From assembly GCA_041912595.1 (NCBI GenBank), contig JAYRMR010000021.1:1-64000 (forward strand): a stretch of DNA of 64,000 nt, read 5' to 3'. The stretch's first letter is position 1. Each line of letters starts with the position of its first letter. Under the pieces are notes generated by a model. It saw only the letters and a list, made by a program, of their open reading frames with translations, made no database searches and was not told where the DNA came from. Both the position numbers and the translations under genes were made by a program. This document shows, in pieces, positions 27,268 through 35,453 of this stretch. This DNA comes from Roseateles_B sp041912595 (GTDB lineage Bacteria > Pseudomonadota > Gammaproteobacteria > Burkholderiales > Burkholderiaceae_C).

Positions 27268-28587
27268 TCATGGGGCGAGGTCAAGGCCCGTCGGATTCGC
27301 GGCCGGCTGGGTGACCGGGCTCAGTGCCGCCGACGCGCCCGGCCGCGCGGGCTCGTCCGGCCCGGCCAGCTGCGTGAGGGCCCGCACCAGGCCGCTGCGG
27401 CTGGGCTGGTCCACGAAGACGCAGCGCTTGCCGTGCCGCTTGCAGTGCTCCTTCACGCGCCAGTAGGCATCGTGGCTGATGCAGCCGGTCTGGCAGATGA
27501 CGAGGTCGGCCGCCGCGAGCGTGGCGTCCAGCTGCGTCACGGCGTGCTCCTCGCCGCCATCGTGATGCAGGAAGCGGGCGCCGCGGGCCTCGACGAGGCG
27601 GCGGTAGACCGGCACCGTCGCGGCACGGCCGCCCACGCACAGCACGGCCTGGTGTTCCAGCGCCACGAGCGGGGCCGCCGGCAGCGGCGGGGCGGGGCGG
27701 TCTGCCTCCGGGAGCGCTGCCTCGGTGACGCGCGCGCCAGGGACCTGCCCCTGCTCGGCCTGGCGCAAGGCCCGGCGCAGGCGCTGCAGGTCCTGCTCGA
27801 GCTGCTGGATGCGGGCCTGGCCGTCCAGCAGCTGGCGCTCGCGCAGCAGCGCCTGGCGCAGGGCGGGCTGGGTGGCGTGCAGGGTGTCCAGCTCGCTTTG
27901 CAGCGCGGCGATGCGGCTGTCGCGCAGCACCAGCTCGGCACGGGCGCGCAACTGCTGGGCGAGCAGCTCGTCGATGCGGCGGTCCCGCTCGGCGATCAGC
28001 TGGGTGCTGCGCTGCTGCGCGCGCCCGAGCTCGGCGCCGAGCACGCCGTTCTCGTGGGTCAGGGCCTGGATGCGCTGCAGGTCGGCGCGGTGCGAGCTGC
28101 CGACCTGGTGCTGGATCATGTGGATGTCCTGCAGCACCTCGTCCTGCAGCAGCGCGTCGCAGCGCGGGTGGCTCAGCGTGGCCCACAGCGCGCCGGCCAC
28201 CTCCGCGCCGGACGCCGCCTGGCGCCACGCATCGCGCAGCTGCACCGTGGTCTTGAGACGGGCGGCCTGCCGGACGGCGATGGCGTAGCGCTGGTCCAGC
28301 TCGCGGTGCAGGAGCTCGGCGATGCGGCCACGCTGCTTGCATTCGTGGATGGCGCCGCAGTGCAGCTCGTAGTCCTGCACCAGCGCCTCCCCGCCGAGGG
28401 CCTTGCCCACGCGCTTGCGCAGGACGGCCAAGGGCAGACAGGCGCCGATCACGGGGCACAGCGCCTGCGAGGGCAACTCCCACAGGCGGCGGCGCCGGGA
28501 GCCGAGGAAATGATTGGGCAGGGCCAGCTCCGGCGGCGCCACGGGGGCGTCGGGCAGGGGGGCGGTCACCGTCTGGGGATCACACAT
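27268..28587 (-). CDS. DUF2325 domain-containing protein
   Basis: A 439-residue soluble protein. An N-terminal helical domain with conserved cysteines and histidines (LCPVIGACLP, ELHCGAIHECKQRGR) is followed by a long coiled coil (about residues 165-285) and a C-terminal DUF2325 domain (AVLCVGGRAATVPVYRRLVEARGA, VICQTGCISHDAYWRVK). The family is of unknown function and is often encoded near haem and iron genes in Burkholderiales, as here beside hemP-bfr-bfd. The coiled coil suggests oligomerisation. Confidence 0.88.
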   Translation of the reverse strand: MCDPQTVTAPLPDAPVAPPELALPNHFLGSRRRRLWELPSQALCPVIGACLPLAVLRKRVGKALGGEALVQDYELHCGAIHECKQRGRIAELLHRELDQRYAIAVRQAARLKTTVQLRDAWRQAASGAEVAGALWATLSHPRCDALLQDEVLQDIHMIQHQVGSSHRADLQRIQALTHENGVLGAELGRAQQRSTQLIAERDRRIDELLAQQLRARAELVLRDSRIAALQSELDTLHATQPALRQALLRERQLLDGQARIQQLEQDLQRLRRALRQAEQGQVPGARVTEAALPEADRPAPPLPAAPLVALEHQAVLCVGGRAATVPVYRRLVEARGARFLHHDGGEEHAVTQLDATLAAADLVICQTGCISHDAYWRVKEHCKRHGKRCVFVDQPSRSGLVRALTQLAGPDEPARPGASAALSPVTQPAANPTGLDLAP

Positions 28588-28773
28588 GACGGGGCCCTCC
28601 GAGGGTGACGGGAGTGGCGGGGCGGCGGGAAGTCGTGAGGCTCAGCATGCGCGGCTCCTGGCAGGGGCGTGGGTGCCCGCGTGGGGGAGTGGAGGCTGGC
28701 GGCGGCTGGCGAGAGAGCAAGAGGGGCGTCGGCGAGCGGTGGGCGCGACGCAGGCGCGGGGCGAGGCGCGGGG

Positions 28774-28962
28774 CTATTTGGTCAGGATCAGCTTGCCCAG
28801 CTGCGTGAGTCGCAGGCGGTAGAGCTGGCCGGCGTGCTCGATCTCGAGTTCGCGGTCCTGGCCCAGCAGCTCGCGGCTGTGCAGGCGCCGGGGCGGCGGG
28901 CTCGACAGGCGCTGCGGCGGCGCTGCCGAGGGCGTGGGGGGCATGAAAGAAGGTTTGTCCAT
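28774..28962 (-). CDS. hemP: hemin uptake protein HemP
   Basis: A 62-residue protein whose C-terminal half (ELLGQDRELEIEHAGQLYRL, then LTQLGKLILTK) is the HemP domain. In Burkholderia the related HemP/HmuP is a small regulator that activates haem receptor expression under iron limitation. The N-terminus is Pro/Ser-rich. ATG 28962 is followed by the HemP frame and lies next to a Fur-like palindrome. No haem receptor gene is in this window. Confidence 0.88.
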   Translation of the reverse strand: MDKPSFMPPTPSAAPPQRLSSPPPRRLHSRELLGQDRELEIEHAGQLYRLRLTQLGKLILTK

Positions 28963-28976
28963 GCTTGAATCATAAA

Positions 28977-28991
28977 TGCGAATAATTCGCA
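28977..28991. promoter_or_regulatory. candidate Fur box between hemP and bfr
   Basis: TGCGAATAATTCGCA is a perfect 7-1-7 palindrome in the divergent hemP/bfr promoter region. The flanks (AAATGCGAATAATTCGCAAT) fit the AATnATT core of Fur operators in betaproteobacteria. It is placed to repress hemP, 15 bases before its start, and could influence bfr, about 130 bases away. Confidence 0.65.
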
Positions 28992-29122
28992 ATTGCAAGC
29001 TGTCATTGATTGCAGGGTTGGGCCTGCGAACACCCGTCCGCGGGGCCACAATCAGCCTCCTCGGCTGCCGCCACACCGGACGCAGCCCCCGCCAGCCACA
29101 AGACACCGCACAGGAGCCCGCC

Positions 29123-29605
29123 ATGAAAGGTGATGCCAAGGTCATCGAGTACTTCAATGCCCAGCTGAAGAATGAGCTGACGGCCATCAACCAGTACTTC
29201 CTCCATTACCGCATGCTCAAGAACTGGGGGCTGGAGCGCCTGGCCAAGCATGAGTACGAAGAGTCCATCGAGGAGATGAAGCACGCCGACAAGCTGATGG
29301 ACCGCATCCTGATGCTCGAGGGCCTGCCCAATCTGCAGGACCTCGGCAAGCTGTACATCGGCGAGAACGCCGTGGAGATCCTGCACTGCGACCTGCGCAT
29401 CGAGACCGGCTCGCACCCGCTGCTCAAGGAGGCCATCGCCTACTGCGAGAGCGTGCGGGACTACGTCTCGCGCCAGGTGCTGGAGGAGATCCTCGCGGAC
29501 ACCGAGGAGCACATCGACCACCTCGAGACCCAGATCGAGCTGGTCAACCAGCTGGGCGAGCAGAACTGGCTGCAGTCCCAGATGGGTGCGGGCAGCGGCA
29601 GCTGA
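29123..29605 (+). CDS. bfr: bacterioferritin
   Basis: A 160-residue haem-containing ferritin subunit that oxidises and stores iron in a 24-mer cytosolic shell. Haem ligand Met52 and ferroxidase ligands Glu18, Glu51, His54, Glu94 and His130 are all present by direct count. The position of the sixth ligand (Glu127 in E. coli) is Thr127, in DTEEHID. ATG 29123 follows CAGGAG. The partner ferredoxin bfd is 121 bases downstream. Confidence 0.96.
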   Translation: MKGDAKVIEYFNAQLKNELTAINQYFLHYRMLKNWGLERLAKHEYEESIEEMKHADKLMDRILMLEGLPNLQDLGKLYIGENAVEILHCDLRIETGSHPLLKEAIAYCESVRDYVSRQVLEEILADTEEHIDHLETQIELVNQLGEQNWLQSQMGAGSGS

Positions 29606-29660
29606 ACGGGCGACGCGCGGCGTGACCGGGCGGGGATGGCCCCGCGGGCGTCAGGGTTGG

Positions 29661-29683
29661 TAATTGAGAAACGTTCGCGTTTG
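29661..29683. promoter_or_regulatory. candidate Fur-like site upstream of bfd
   Basis: The segment starting TAATTGAGAAACGTTCGCG and continuing to TTTGCG resembles an imperfect Fur operator (TGAGAA n6 TTCGC). It ends about 45 bases before the bfd start. It would fit iron-dependent control of bfd separate from bfr. Confidence 0.45.
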
Positions 29684-29726
29684 CGTTAGCATCTGCGCAT
29701 CGAATCACCGACCTGAGCCCCGGACC

Positions 29727-29966
29727 ATGATCGTCTGCCTCTGCCACCGCGTGTCTGACCGCGACATTCGCCGAGCCGTCGCCGAGGGCACCTCCAACTT
29801 CGACGTCCTGCAGGACGACACCCGCGTGGCCTCGGCCTGCGGCGCCTGCCAGGACTGCGCCCGCGAGGTCTTCGACGAGGCGCTGGCCAAGCAGGGTTCG
29901 GTGCCCGCCGTCATGGCCGCGCCGCTGGCCCAGACGCGCCGCGTGATCCGCCTCGCCACCGCCTGA
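29727..29966 (+). CDS. bfd: bacterioferritin-associated ferredoxin
   Basis: A 79-residue [2Fe-2S] protein that passes electrons to bacterioferritin to release stored iron. The four cluster cysteines fall at the canonical positions Cys4, Cys6, Cys38 and Cys41 (IVCLCH, SACGACQDC). The start at 29727 gives the exact family N-terminus. An extended Arg/Ala-rich C-terminal tail follows the domain. It is terminated by a strong hairpin. Confidence 0.95.
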   Translation: MIVCLCHRVSDRDIRRAVAEGTSNFDVLQDDTRVASACGACQDCAREVFDEALAKQGSVPAVMAAPLAQTRRVIRLATA

Positions 29967-30008
29967 GCCGGCAAATCTCCCGGGGCGCCGTTCGCGCCAG
30001 CCCATTGA

Positions 30009-30034
30009 AGACCGGACCGTTGTCCGGTCTTTTT
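30009..30034 (+). terminator. rho-independent terminator after bfd
   Basis: AGACCGGAC (30009-30017) pairs perfectly with GTCCGGTCT (30022-30030) around a four-base loop, followed by TTTT. It separates bfd from the converging envelope operon. Confidence 0.92.
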
Positions 30035-30079
30035 GTTGGTGGTGGGCGTCGGCGGTGAGCGTTGGCTCCGCCCGTGCCG

Positions 30080-31333
30080 TCAGAACGCCAGCGCCGCGGC
30101 CGCGAAGGCCAGGCGGCGCGTCGGCAGCTGGGCGATCATGCTGTCGGCCGGCCCCGCCCACTGACGCAGCCCGGCCTGCACGTTCCAGCGATCCCCCTGC
30201 CAGGCCACGGAGGCCGTCAGCAGGCGCCCGCCGTCCTGCGGGGCCCACAGCACATCGCCCGCCCAGCTCCAGGCGCCATGCGTTCCGCTCAGCCGCGCAA
30301 AGACGTTGTGCCGCTGCAGGCTGCTGTTGGCGAAGCCCTGGGTCTGTCCGGCGAGCTGGCCGGCAAAGGCCGGGCGCCAGGCGGCCGGTGCCAGCGCGGC
30401 CTGCGCCACCAGCGCGGCGCTGCGATCCCGCCAGGCCGCCGCGTCCGCGCGGGACAGTGCCTGTGCGTCCCACCAGTACTCGACCAGCAGGCTCAGCTGT
30501 GACGCCGTCGTCCAGGTGCCGCCCAGGAGCAGCTGGCTGCTGCCCGACTGCGCCTCGCGCCGCCAGGGCAGGGCCGACGCGGTGAGGGGCGCCTGCGCGT
30601 CCAGGCGCCAGACGAAGCTGCGCTCGTTGAGCCGCGCCGAGGCGTGCAGCTCCAGCGCCTCGCTGGCGACCCACGAGAAGGCGGCGCCCACGCTGGCACG
30701 CTGTTCGCGACCGACGCGGGCGAAGCCGTGCCAGTCCCAGGCGCCGGCGCGCTGGTAGAGGCGCAGGGCCAGCGCCTCCTCGTCCGCGCCTTGCCCCGCC
30801 GCGTTCGCCGGGTTCGCCGGGTTCACCCAGACGAGACTCCAGGCCGTCTCGGCGCTGAAGTGCTCCAGCTGCAGCACCGGGCGGCCCCGGTTGTAGCTGC
30901 CCAGCAGCGTGCGGCGCTCCTCCTGCGCCACCATGTCGTTGGGTCGGAAGGCATAACCCACGTCCCAGCTGACGACCTTGCGGCCAAGGCTGTACTGCCA
31001 GCCGTCCGCGCCGCCCCAGTCCCCCGAGGCATAGAGCTCGTTGACGGCCGCCTGGCTGCGGGCGGCGCCGTGGTCGCGCTGCTGATGCTGGGCGTAGAGC
31101 GTGGCGTTCACCGGCCCGCGGCGCGCCCGCCACTCGGCCTCCAGCAGCAGGGTCTGGCGCGCCGCGCCGTCGAGGCCCGGCTGCAGCGCCTCGGCCGCCG
31201 CCAGCGGCCCCTGACGGCTGCGCGCCACGGACTGGACCTGGCTGCGCAGCTGCACGCCGCTCTCGTCCAGGACCTCGGCCTGCGCCGTGCTCAGGCCCAG
31301 GCACAGCGCGATCAGGAAAACGTGCCGGCTCAT
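30080..31333 (-). CDS. predicted outer-membrane beta-barrel protein
   Basis: A 417-residue exported protein with a signal peptide (RHVFLIALCLGLSTAQA). The rest alternates short amphipathic strands with many aromatics (LLGGTWTTASQLSLLVEYWW, DGWQYSLGRKVVSWDVGYAF) and ends in LAFAAAALAF, whose terminal Phe is typical of outer-membrane barrels. No named family is recognised. It is the last gene of the operon with the LolA-like protein, permease and ABC ATPase, five bases after the LolA-like gene, so it is a candidate outer-membrane component of that system. Confidence 0.75.
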   Translation of the reverse strand: MSRHVFLIALCLGLSTAQAEVLDESGVQLRSQVQSVARSRQGPLAAAEALQPGLDGAARQTLLLEAEWRARRGPVNATLYAQHQQRDHGAARSQAAVNELYASGDWGGADGWQYSLGRKVVSWDVGYAFRPNDMVAQEERRTLLGSYNRGRPVLQLEHFSAETAWSLVWVNPANPANAAGQGADEEALALRLYQRAGAWDWHGFARVGREQRASVGAAFSWVASEALELHASARLNERSFVWRLDAQAPLTASALPWRREAQSGSSQLLLGGTWTTASQLSLLVEYWWDAQALSRADAAAWRDRSAALVAQAALAPAAWRPAFAGQLAGQTQGFANSSLQRHNVFARLSGTHGAWSWAGDVLWAPQDGGRLLTASVAWQGDRWNVQAGLRQWAGPADSMIAQLPTRRLAFAAAALAF

Positions 31334-31338
31334 CCGCC

Positions 31339-32088
31339 TCACTCCAGGTTCGGGCTGCGCGCCAGGAACATCGGGTTGAACCAGGCCTCGGGCGCCTCGC
31401 GGGGCTTGCGCGCGAGGTAGCGCACCTGCGTGAGCTTGCGCTGCGAGAGCGCGTCCTGCAGCAGCATCTCGCTGATCAGCGGCGTGCCCTTCTCCAGCTT
31501 CTCGTAACGGAACTCGGCCGTCTTGGCCAGCTTGTCCGACTGCACGTAGAGCTCGGCGCGCAGCGGCTCGTGCCGGGTCTTGCCCACCCACAGCAGGATG
31601 CGCTGGTAGCTGACGCCCTTGCGCGTGGCCTGCAGCGAGAGCTTGAGACAGGGCTGCTCGCCGCAGCGTTCCTCGCCCAGGATCTCGCCGCCGTAGTCCT
31701 CGCTCCAGGAGAGCGTGGCGACGTCACCGGTGGAGGCATCGCCCAGCAGCTTCTGCAGGGGCGTGATGCGCAGGGGGCGCTGGCTGGCGGGCATCAGCAG
31801 CCAGAAGTCGTCGCCCAGCATCAGCACCTTCTGGCCCTTCTCCGCGGGGCTCTGCATGAGCACCAGCGAGCGGTGGTCCGTCTGGGTGAGCACCGTGTAG
31901 CGGCGTTCCTTGTCGAGCGAGCCGTCCGCGTGGAGCACGCGCACCTCGGTCTCGACCTGCTGCTGCTTCGTGCCGCCGGTGCGGAAGGCGTCGGCATTGC
32001 GCAGCACCGTGGCGGCCTCCAGCGCCTGGGCGGCAGGGAGGGCGAGCAGGGCGGCGCACAGCACCGCGAGGGCATTCAGGGGTTTCAT
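31339..32088 (-). CDS. LolA-like outer membrane lipoprotein-sorting protein
   Basis: A 249-residue periplasmic protein with a signal peptide (ALAVLCAALLALPAAQA) and a LolA-like beta sheet domain of the 'outer membrane lipoprotein-sorting protein' type (RRYTVLTQTDHRSLVLMQSP, MLGDDFWLLMPASQRPLRIT, then the repeated strand-turn pattern). Such proteins are distinct from housekeeping LolA and are usually found with membrane transporters. Here it lies between an FtsX-type permease and an outer-membrane barrel, which implies carriage of a hydrophobic substrate across the periplasm. Confidence 0.85.
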   Translation of the reverse strand: MKPLNALAVLCAALLALPAAQALEAATVLRNADAFRTGGTKQQQVETEVRVLHADGSLDKERRYTVLTQTDHRSLVLMQSPAEKGQKVLMLGDDFWLLMPASQRPLRITPLQKLLGDASTGDVATLSWSEDYGGEILGEERCGEQPCLKLSLQATRKGVSYQRILLWVGKTRHEPLRAELYVQSDKLAKTAEFRYEKLEKGTPLISEMLLQDALSQRKLTQVRYLARKPREAPEAWFNPMFLARSPNLE

Positions 32089-32112
32089 GGTCGGTCTCCT
32101 TCTGTCGGGCGA

Positions 32113-33333
32113 TCACACGTGGGCGAGGGCCTCGACCACCGGCTGGTGCACGGTCTTGCGGGCGACGAGGGCGGCGCTGAGGCCGGTCAGCAGCAGCATG
32201 AGAAGCAGCGTCCAGGCATAGAGCGAGCCGTCGATGGCGATGTGCAGCGGGTAGCCCTTGGTGGAGCCGGGCGGGGCCGGCATCATGACCGGCACCACCA
32301 TCAGCAGCAGGCTGATGCCAAGCGACAGCAGGGCGCCCAGCACGGCGCCGCCGCCGCCCAGCACGAGGCCTTCGAGCGACAGCGTGGTGAGCAGCTGCCG
32401 CGGCGTCGTTCCCAGCGCGCGCAGCGTGCCGATCTCCCGGGTGCGCTCGATGATGGCCATGGCCATCGCATTGGCGACCACGAAGAGCACGATCAGCGCA
32501 ATGATCAGGCCCAGTGCGCCGAAGATGCGGTTGTAGAGGTCGCGCACGGCCTGGTAGAAGGTGGCCAGGTCCAGCCAGGTCTTGACCTGCAGCCCGCCCT
32601 GCGCGGCCTGCAGGCGCTGCTGCACCGGGGCGGTGCTGGGCATGTCCTTGAGAAATACGCCGAGCGTCGAGACGCGCTCCGTGGCGAGCAGGGCCTGGGC
32701 ACTGGGCAGGTCGAGGTAGACGAGGCGCTTGTCCAGCTCGGCGATGCCGGTGGACACCACGCCGCGCACGGTCACGTCGATGGCATTCAGCGCGCCGGCA
32801 GTCGTGCTGGCCAGCAGGGTCAGACTGCTGCCGGGGCCGGCCTTGAGGCTCTTCGCCAGGCCCTCGCCCAGCATCACGACCTGGCGCTCGCGGCTCAGGA
32901 TCACCTCGCCGGCCTTGACCTGCAGGAAGGGGCCCTTCACGGCGAACTCGGCGTCGGCGTCGATGCCGTTGGCCATCATCACCGTGGACTTCTCGCCATT
33001 CGAGATCAGCCCCGTGAACTCCACCCGCGGCAGCACCTGGCGCACCTCGGGCTCGGCCAGCACGGTCCGGCGCAGCGCCTGCCAGTCGTCGAGCCCATGC
33101 TGCAGCGGCGTGTCCTCGTCCTGGCTGAACTGTGCCGGCGTGCCCAGGACCAGGTGGCCGGTGCTGCGGGCGGCGGACTGCGCGAGGCTCTCGTAGGTGA
33201 ACAGCGCGAAGCCGCCGGCCAGCAGCAGGCCGGCGGTGCCCAGCGCGGCGATGGACAGCGTCACGGCCGAGCGGCGCTTGTTGCGCAGCGCGTTCAGCCA
33301 GGCGAAGTGCATCCATTTCATCTGGGCGTTCAT
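32113..33333 (-). CDS. ABC transporter permease, FtsX/MacB-like
   Basis: A 406-residue inner-membrane protein with the FtsX layout: one helix near residues 20-45, a large periplasmic domain to about residue 270, then three helices (residues 275-300, 320-350 and 370-395). The conserved IIERTREIGTLRALGTTPRQ loop contacts the ATPase. Its start overlaps the ATPase stop (ATGA). LolC/E-, MacB- or DevC-like roles are all possible. Confidence 0.93.
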   Translation of the reverse strand: MNAQMKWMHFAWLNALRNKRRSAVTLSIAALGTAGLLLAGGFALFTYESLAQSAARSTGHLVLGTPAQFSQDEDTPLQHGLDDWQALRRTVLAEPEVRQVLPRVEFTGLISNGEKSTVMMANGIDADAEFAVKGPFLQVKAGEVILSRERQVVMLGEGLAKSLKAGPGSSLTLLASTTAGALNAIDVTVRGVVSTGIAELDKRLVYLDLPSAQALLATERVSTLGVFLKDMPSTAPVQQRLQAAQGGLQVKTWLDLATFYQAVRDLYNRIFGALGLIIALIVLFVVANAMAMAIIERTREIGTLRALGTTPRQLLTTLSLEGLVLGGGGAVLGALLSLGISLLLMVVPVMMPAPPGSTKGYPLHIAIDGSLYAWTLLLMLLLTGLSAALVARKTVHQPVVEALAHV

Positions 33334-34052
33334 GCGGCAATCTCCTCGAGCGCAGGGCTTGCGGGCTGCGGGGCGTCGACGACGCGGCCGTCCAGCAGGC
33401 TGATCACGCGGTCGCAGCGCCGCGTCAGCCGTTCGTCGTGGGTGGCGATGAGGAAAGCGGCGCCGGCCTCGTGGGCCAGGCGGCGCATCAGGCCCAGCAC
33501 CTGCTCCGCGGTGTGGGAGTCGAGGCTGGCGGTGGGCTCATCGGCGATCACGAGGCGCGGCCGCTTGACCAGCGCGCGGGCCATGGCCACGCGCTGGCGC
33601 TGGCCGCCGGAGAGTGCATCCGGCCGGTGCGCCGCGTGCTCCGCGAGTCCGACCTGCACGAGGGCCTCCTCCACGCGGCGGCGGCGTTCGGCGGCCGGCA
33701 CGCCGGCGAGGAACAGCGGGTAGTCGACGTTCTCCGCGACCGTCATCACCGGCACGAGGTTGAAGCTCTGGAACACGAAGCCGATGGCGTCGCGCCGCAG
33801 CCGTGTGGCCGCCAGGGACTCGCGGGCGTCGACCGGGCGGCCGTCGAGCAAGACCTGACCCTCGTCGGGGCTGTCGATCAGGCCGCAGAGGTTGAGGATC
33901 GTGCTCTTGCCGCTGCCGGACGGGCCGGTGAGGGCCAGCAGCTCGCCGGCCTGCACGTCGAGGTCCACGCCCTGCAGCGCCGGCACCACGTGCTCGCCGA
34001 GCCGGTAGGTCTTGCGCACGCCGCGCAAGGCCATCACCGCGGCGGCGCTCAC
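33330..34052 (-). CDS. ABC transporter ATP-binding protein (LolD/MacB type)
   Basis: A 240-residue ATPase with Walker A GPSGSGKST, signature LSGGQRQRVAMARAL, Walker B LVIADEPTASLD and a switch histidine in IATHDERL. It energises the adjacent FtsX-like permease. The GTG at 34052 overlaps the upstream gene's TGA by three bases and is taken as the start; ATG 34034 is an alternative that removes six residues. Confidence 0.94.
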   Translation of the reverse strand: MSAAAVMALRGVRKTYRLGEHVVPALQGVDLDVQAGELLALTGPSGSGKSTILNLCGLIDSPDEGQVLLDGRPVDARESLAATRLRRDAIGFVFQSFNLVPVMTVAENVDYPLFLAGVPAAERRRRVEEALVQVGLAEHAAHRPDALSGGQRQRVAMARALVKRPRLVIADEPTASLDSHTAEQVLGLMRRLAHEAGAAFLIATHDERLTRRCDRVISLLDGRVVDAPQPASPALEEIAA

Positions 34053-34696
34053 TGCACGCCCTTCAAGGCGGCCTGGGCGTCCGCCGCCTGCGGCAGCTGG
34101 CGCGCCAGCACCTGCTGGTAGAGGCCGCGGGCACGCGGCAGGTCCTTGGCCTGCTCCGCCTGCCGGGCGGAACGCATCAGGACGGTGCCCTGGAAGCCGC
34201 CCGGTGCCTTGCCGAACAGCGGGCTGGCCTGGATCTCCTCCAGCAGCTGCCGGCCGCGCGGGCCGCGGTTGAACATCTCCGGCAGCGCGAGGAAGGTGTT
34301 GGCCGCGACGAATCGGGTCTGCAGGCTGATGGGCGTGCCCTGGAACAGGGCCTGGTCGTGCTCCGGGCCCAAGAGGCCGATCGCCTTGTCGATCAGGGCG
34401 AGGCCGTCCTCGGCGTAGCTCATCTTCTTCCATGGCGCCCAGGCATCGCGCGCCTTGAGCGTGGTGGTGGCGCCGAGGTAGCTCATCAGCAAGGGATGGC
34501 CGGGCTCGGCCTTGAGCAGGGCCTGGAACTGCTCCGCGCTGGCGTCGGTGGCCTCGGACTTGCCCTTGCTCGCCTCGGTGAACCGGGCGACGGCGGCCTG
34601 CAGCGCGGCTTCCGGCAGGGCGTGCGCGCTGCCGATGCACAGGGCGGCGGCGCAGGCGAGGGCCTTCAGCATGGCGTGTGGGGGGCGGTGGTTCAT
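34049..34696 (-). CDS. periplasmic helical (TPR-like) protein of the ABC operon
   Basis: A 215-residue exported protein with a signal peptide (MLKALACAAALCIGSAHA) and an all-helical body with tetratricopeptide-like pairs (EQFQALLKAEPGHPLLMSYLG; EQAKDLPRARGLYQQVLARQ). It is the first gene of the five-gene envelope operon and directly overlaps the ATPase gene. ATG 34696, preceded by GAGGAC, is preferred over the longer frame from 34843. Function unknown; it may be a periplasmic adaptor or regulator. Confidence 0.75.
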   Translation of the reverse strand: MNHRPPHAMLKALACAAALCIGSAHALPEAALQAAVARFTEASKGKSEATDASAEQFQALLKAEPGHPLLMSYLGATTTLKARDAWAPWKKMSYAEDGLALIDKAIGLLGPEHDQALFQGTPISLQTRFVAANTFLALPEMFNRGPRGRQLLEEIQASPLFGKAPGGFQGTVLMRSARQAEQAKDLPRARGLYQQVLARQLPQAADAQAALKGVQ

Positions 34697-34825
34697 GGCG
34701 TCCTCATGTCGGGGTTGGAACATGGGACGCAGCGTAGGCAGCGAGGCCCTGCCGCGCGAGGCCGGTGCGACGAGTCGATCTGCCATGCCGCGAAACGACC
34801 TCGCGGCGGCGCGAGTTGCAGTGCC

Positions 34826-34857
34826 AAAAAAGAAAGCCGGCACACGAGGCGCCGGCT
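34826..34857 (-). terminator. rho-independent terminator after the Ala/His/Lys-rich protein gene
   Basis: On the minus strand AGCCGGC (34857-34851) pairs with GCCGGCT (34841-34835), followed by TTCTTTTTT. It ends the leftward transcript of the small secreted protein genes before the envelope operon. Confidence 0.85.
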
Positions 34858-34905
34858 CAGGGCGGCCGAAGCCGCCCGGACATTCCGCGGGTTCGGGGAC
34901 GAGGC

Positions 34906-35385
34906 TTACTTCTTGGGCGCCTCGGTCTTGCCGTCCGTCTTGGCCGGGGTCGGCGTGGCGGCGGGGGGCACGGCGGCGGCGGGCTTGGCATCAGCAGCCG
35001 GTGCGGCTTCCTTCGCACCGTCCTTCGCGCCTTCCTTGTGGCTGGCCTTGTGGACATGCTTGTGATCCGCCTTGTGCTCCATCTTGTGCATGGGCTTGGC
35101 CTCTGCCGTCTTTTCCGCGGCGGGCGCTGCCGGGGCGGTGGTGCTCGCGGCGGCGACGGGCTTCAGCTGCGGCGCTGCCGTGGCCGGCGCGGTGGCCGGG
35201 CTGGCGGTGGGGCTGGTGGTGGGGCTGGTTGCGGCGGGCTTGGCGGCCGGCGCCGTGGTGGCCGCAGGCGCCGTGACAGCCGGCGTGGCAGCGGGGGCCG
35301 TGGTGGCCGGAGCGGCCTGGGTCTGGGCGAAGGCGGCACCGCTCAGGGCCAGCAGGGAAGCGATCAGGGTGGTCTTGGTGTTCAT
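34906..35385 (-). CDS. low-complexity secreted Ala/Pro/Thr-rich protein with a His/Lys block
   Basis: A 159-residue protein with a signal peptide (TTLIASLLALSGAAFAQ). The mature part is almost entirely Ala, Pro, Thr and Ser, with a central basic block containing regularly spaced histidines (MHKMEHKADHKHVHKASHK). It is probably disordered and possibly metal- or polyanion-binding. It shares signal-peptide style and composition with the next gene upstream (35454-35798), which suggests duplication. I do not recognise a family. Codon use remains typical of the genome. Confidence 0.7.
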   Translation of the reverse strand: MNTKTTLIASLLALSGAAFAQTQAAPATTAPAATPAVTAPAATTAPAAKPAATSPTTSPTASPATAPATAAPQLKPVAAASTTAPAAPAAEKTAEAKPMHKMEHKADHKHVHKASHKEGAKDGAKEAAPAADAKPAAAVPPAATPTPAKTDGKTEAPKK

Positions 35386-35453
35386 GGTCAGGTCCTTGTC
35401 GTGAGTGAAGGAAATCAGGGTGTTAGGAAGGAGGCGGAGGGCTCGGGGGCCGC

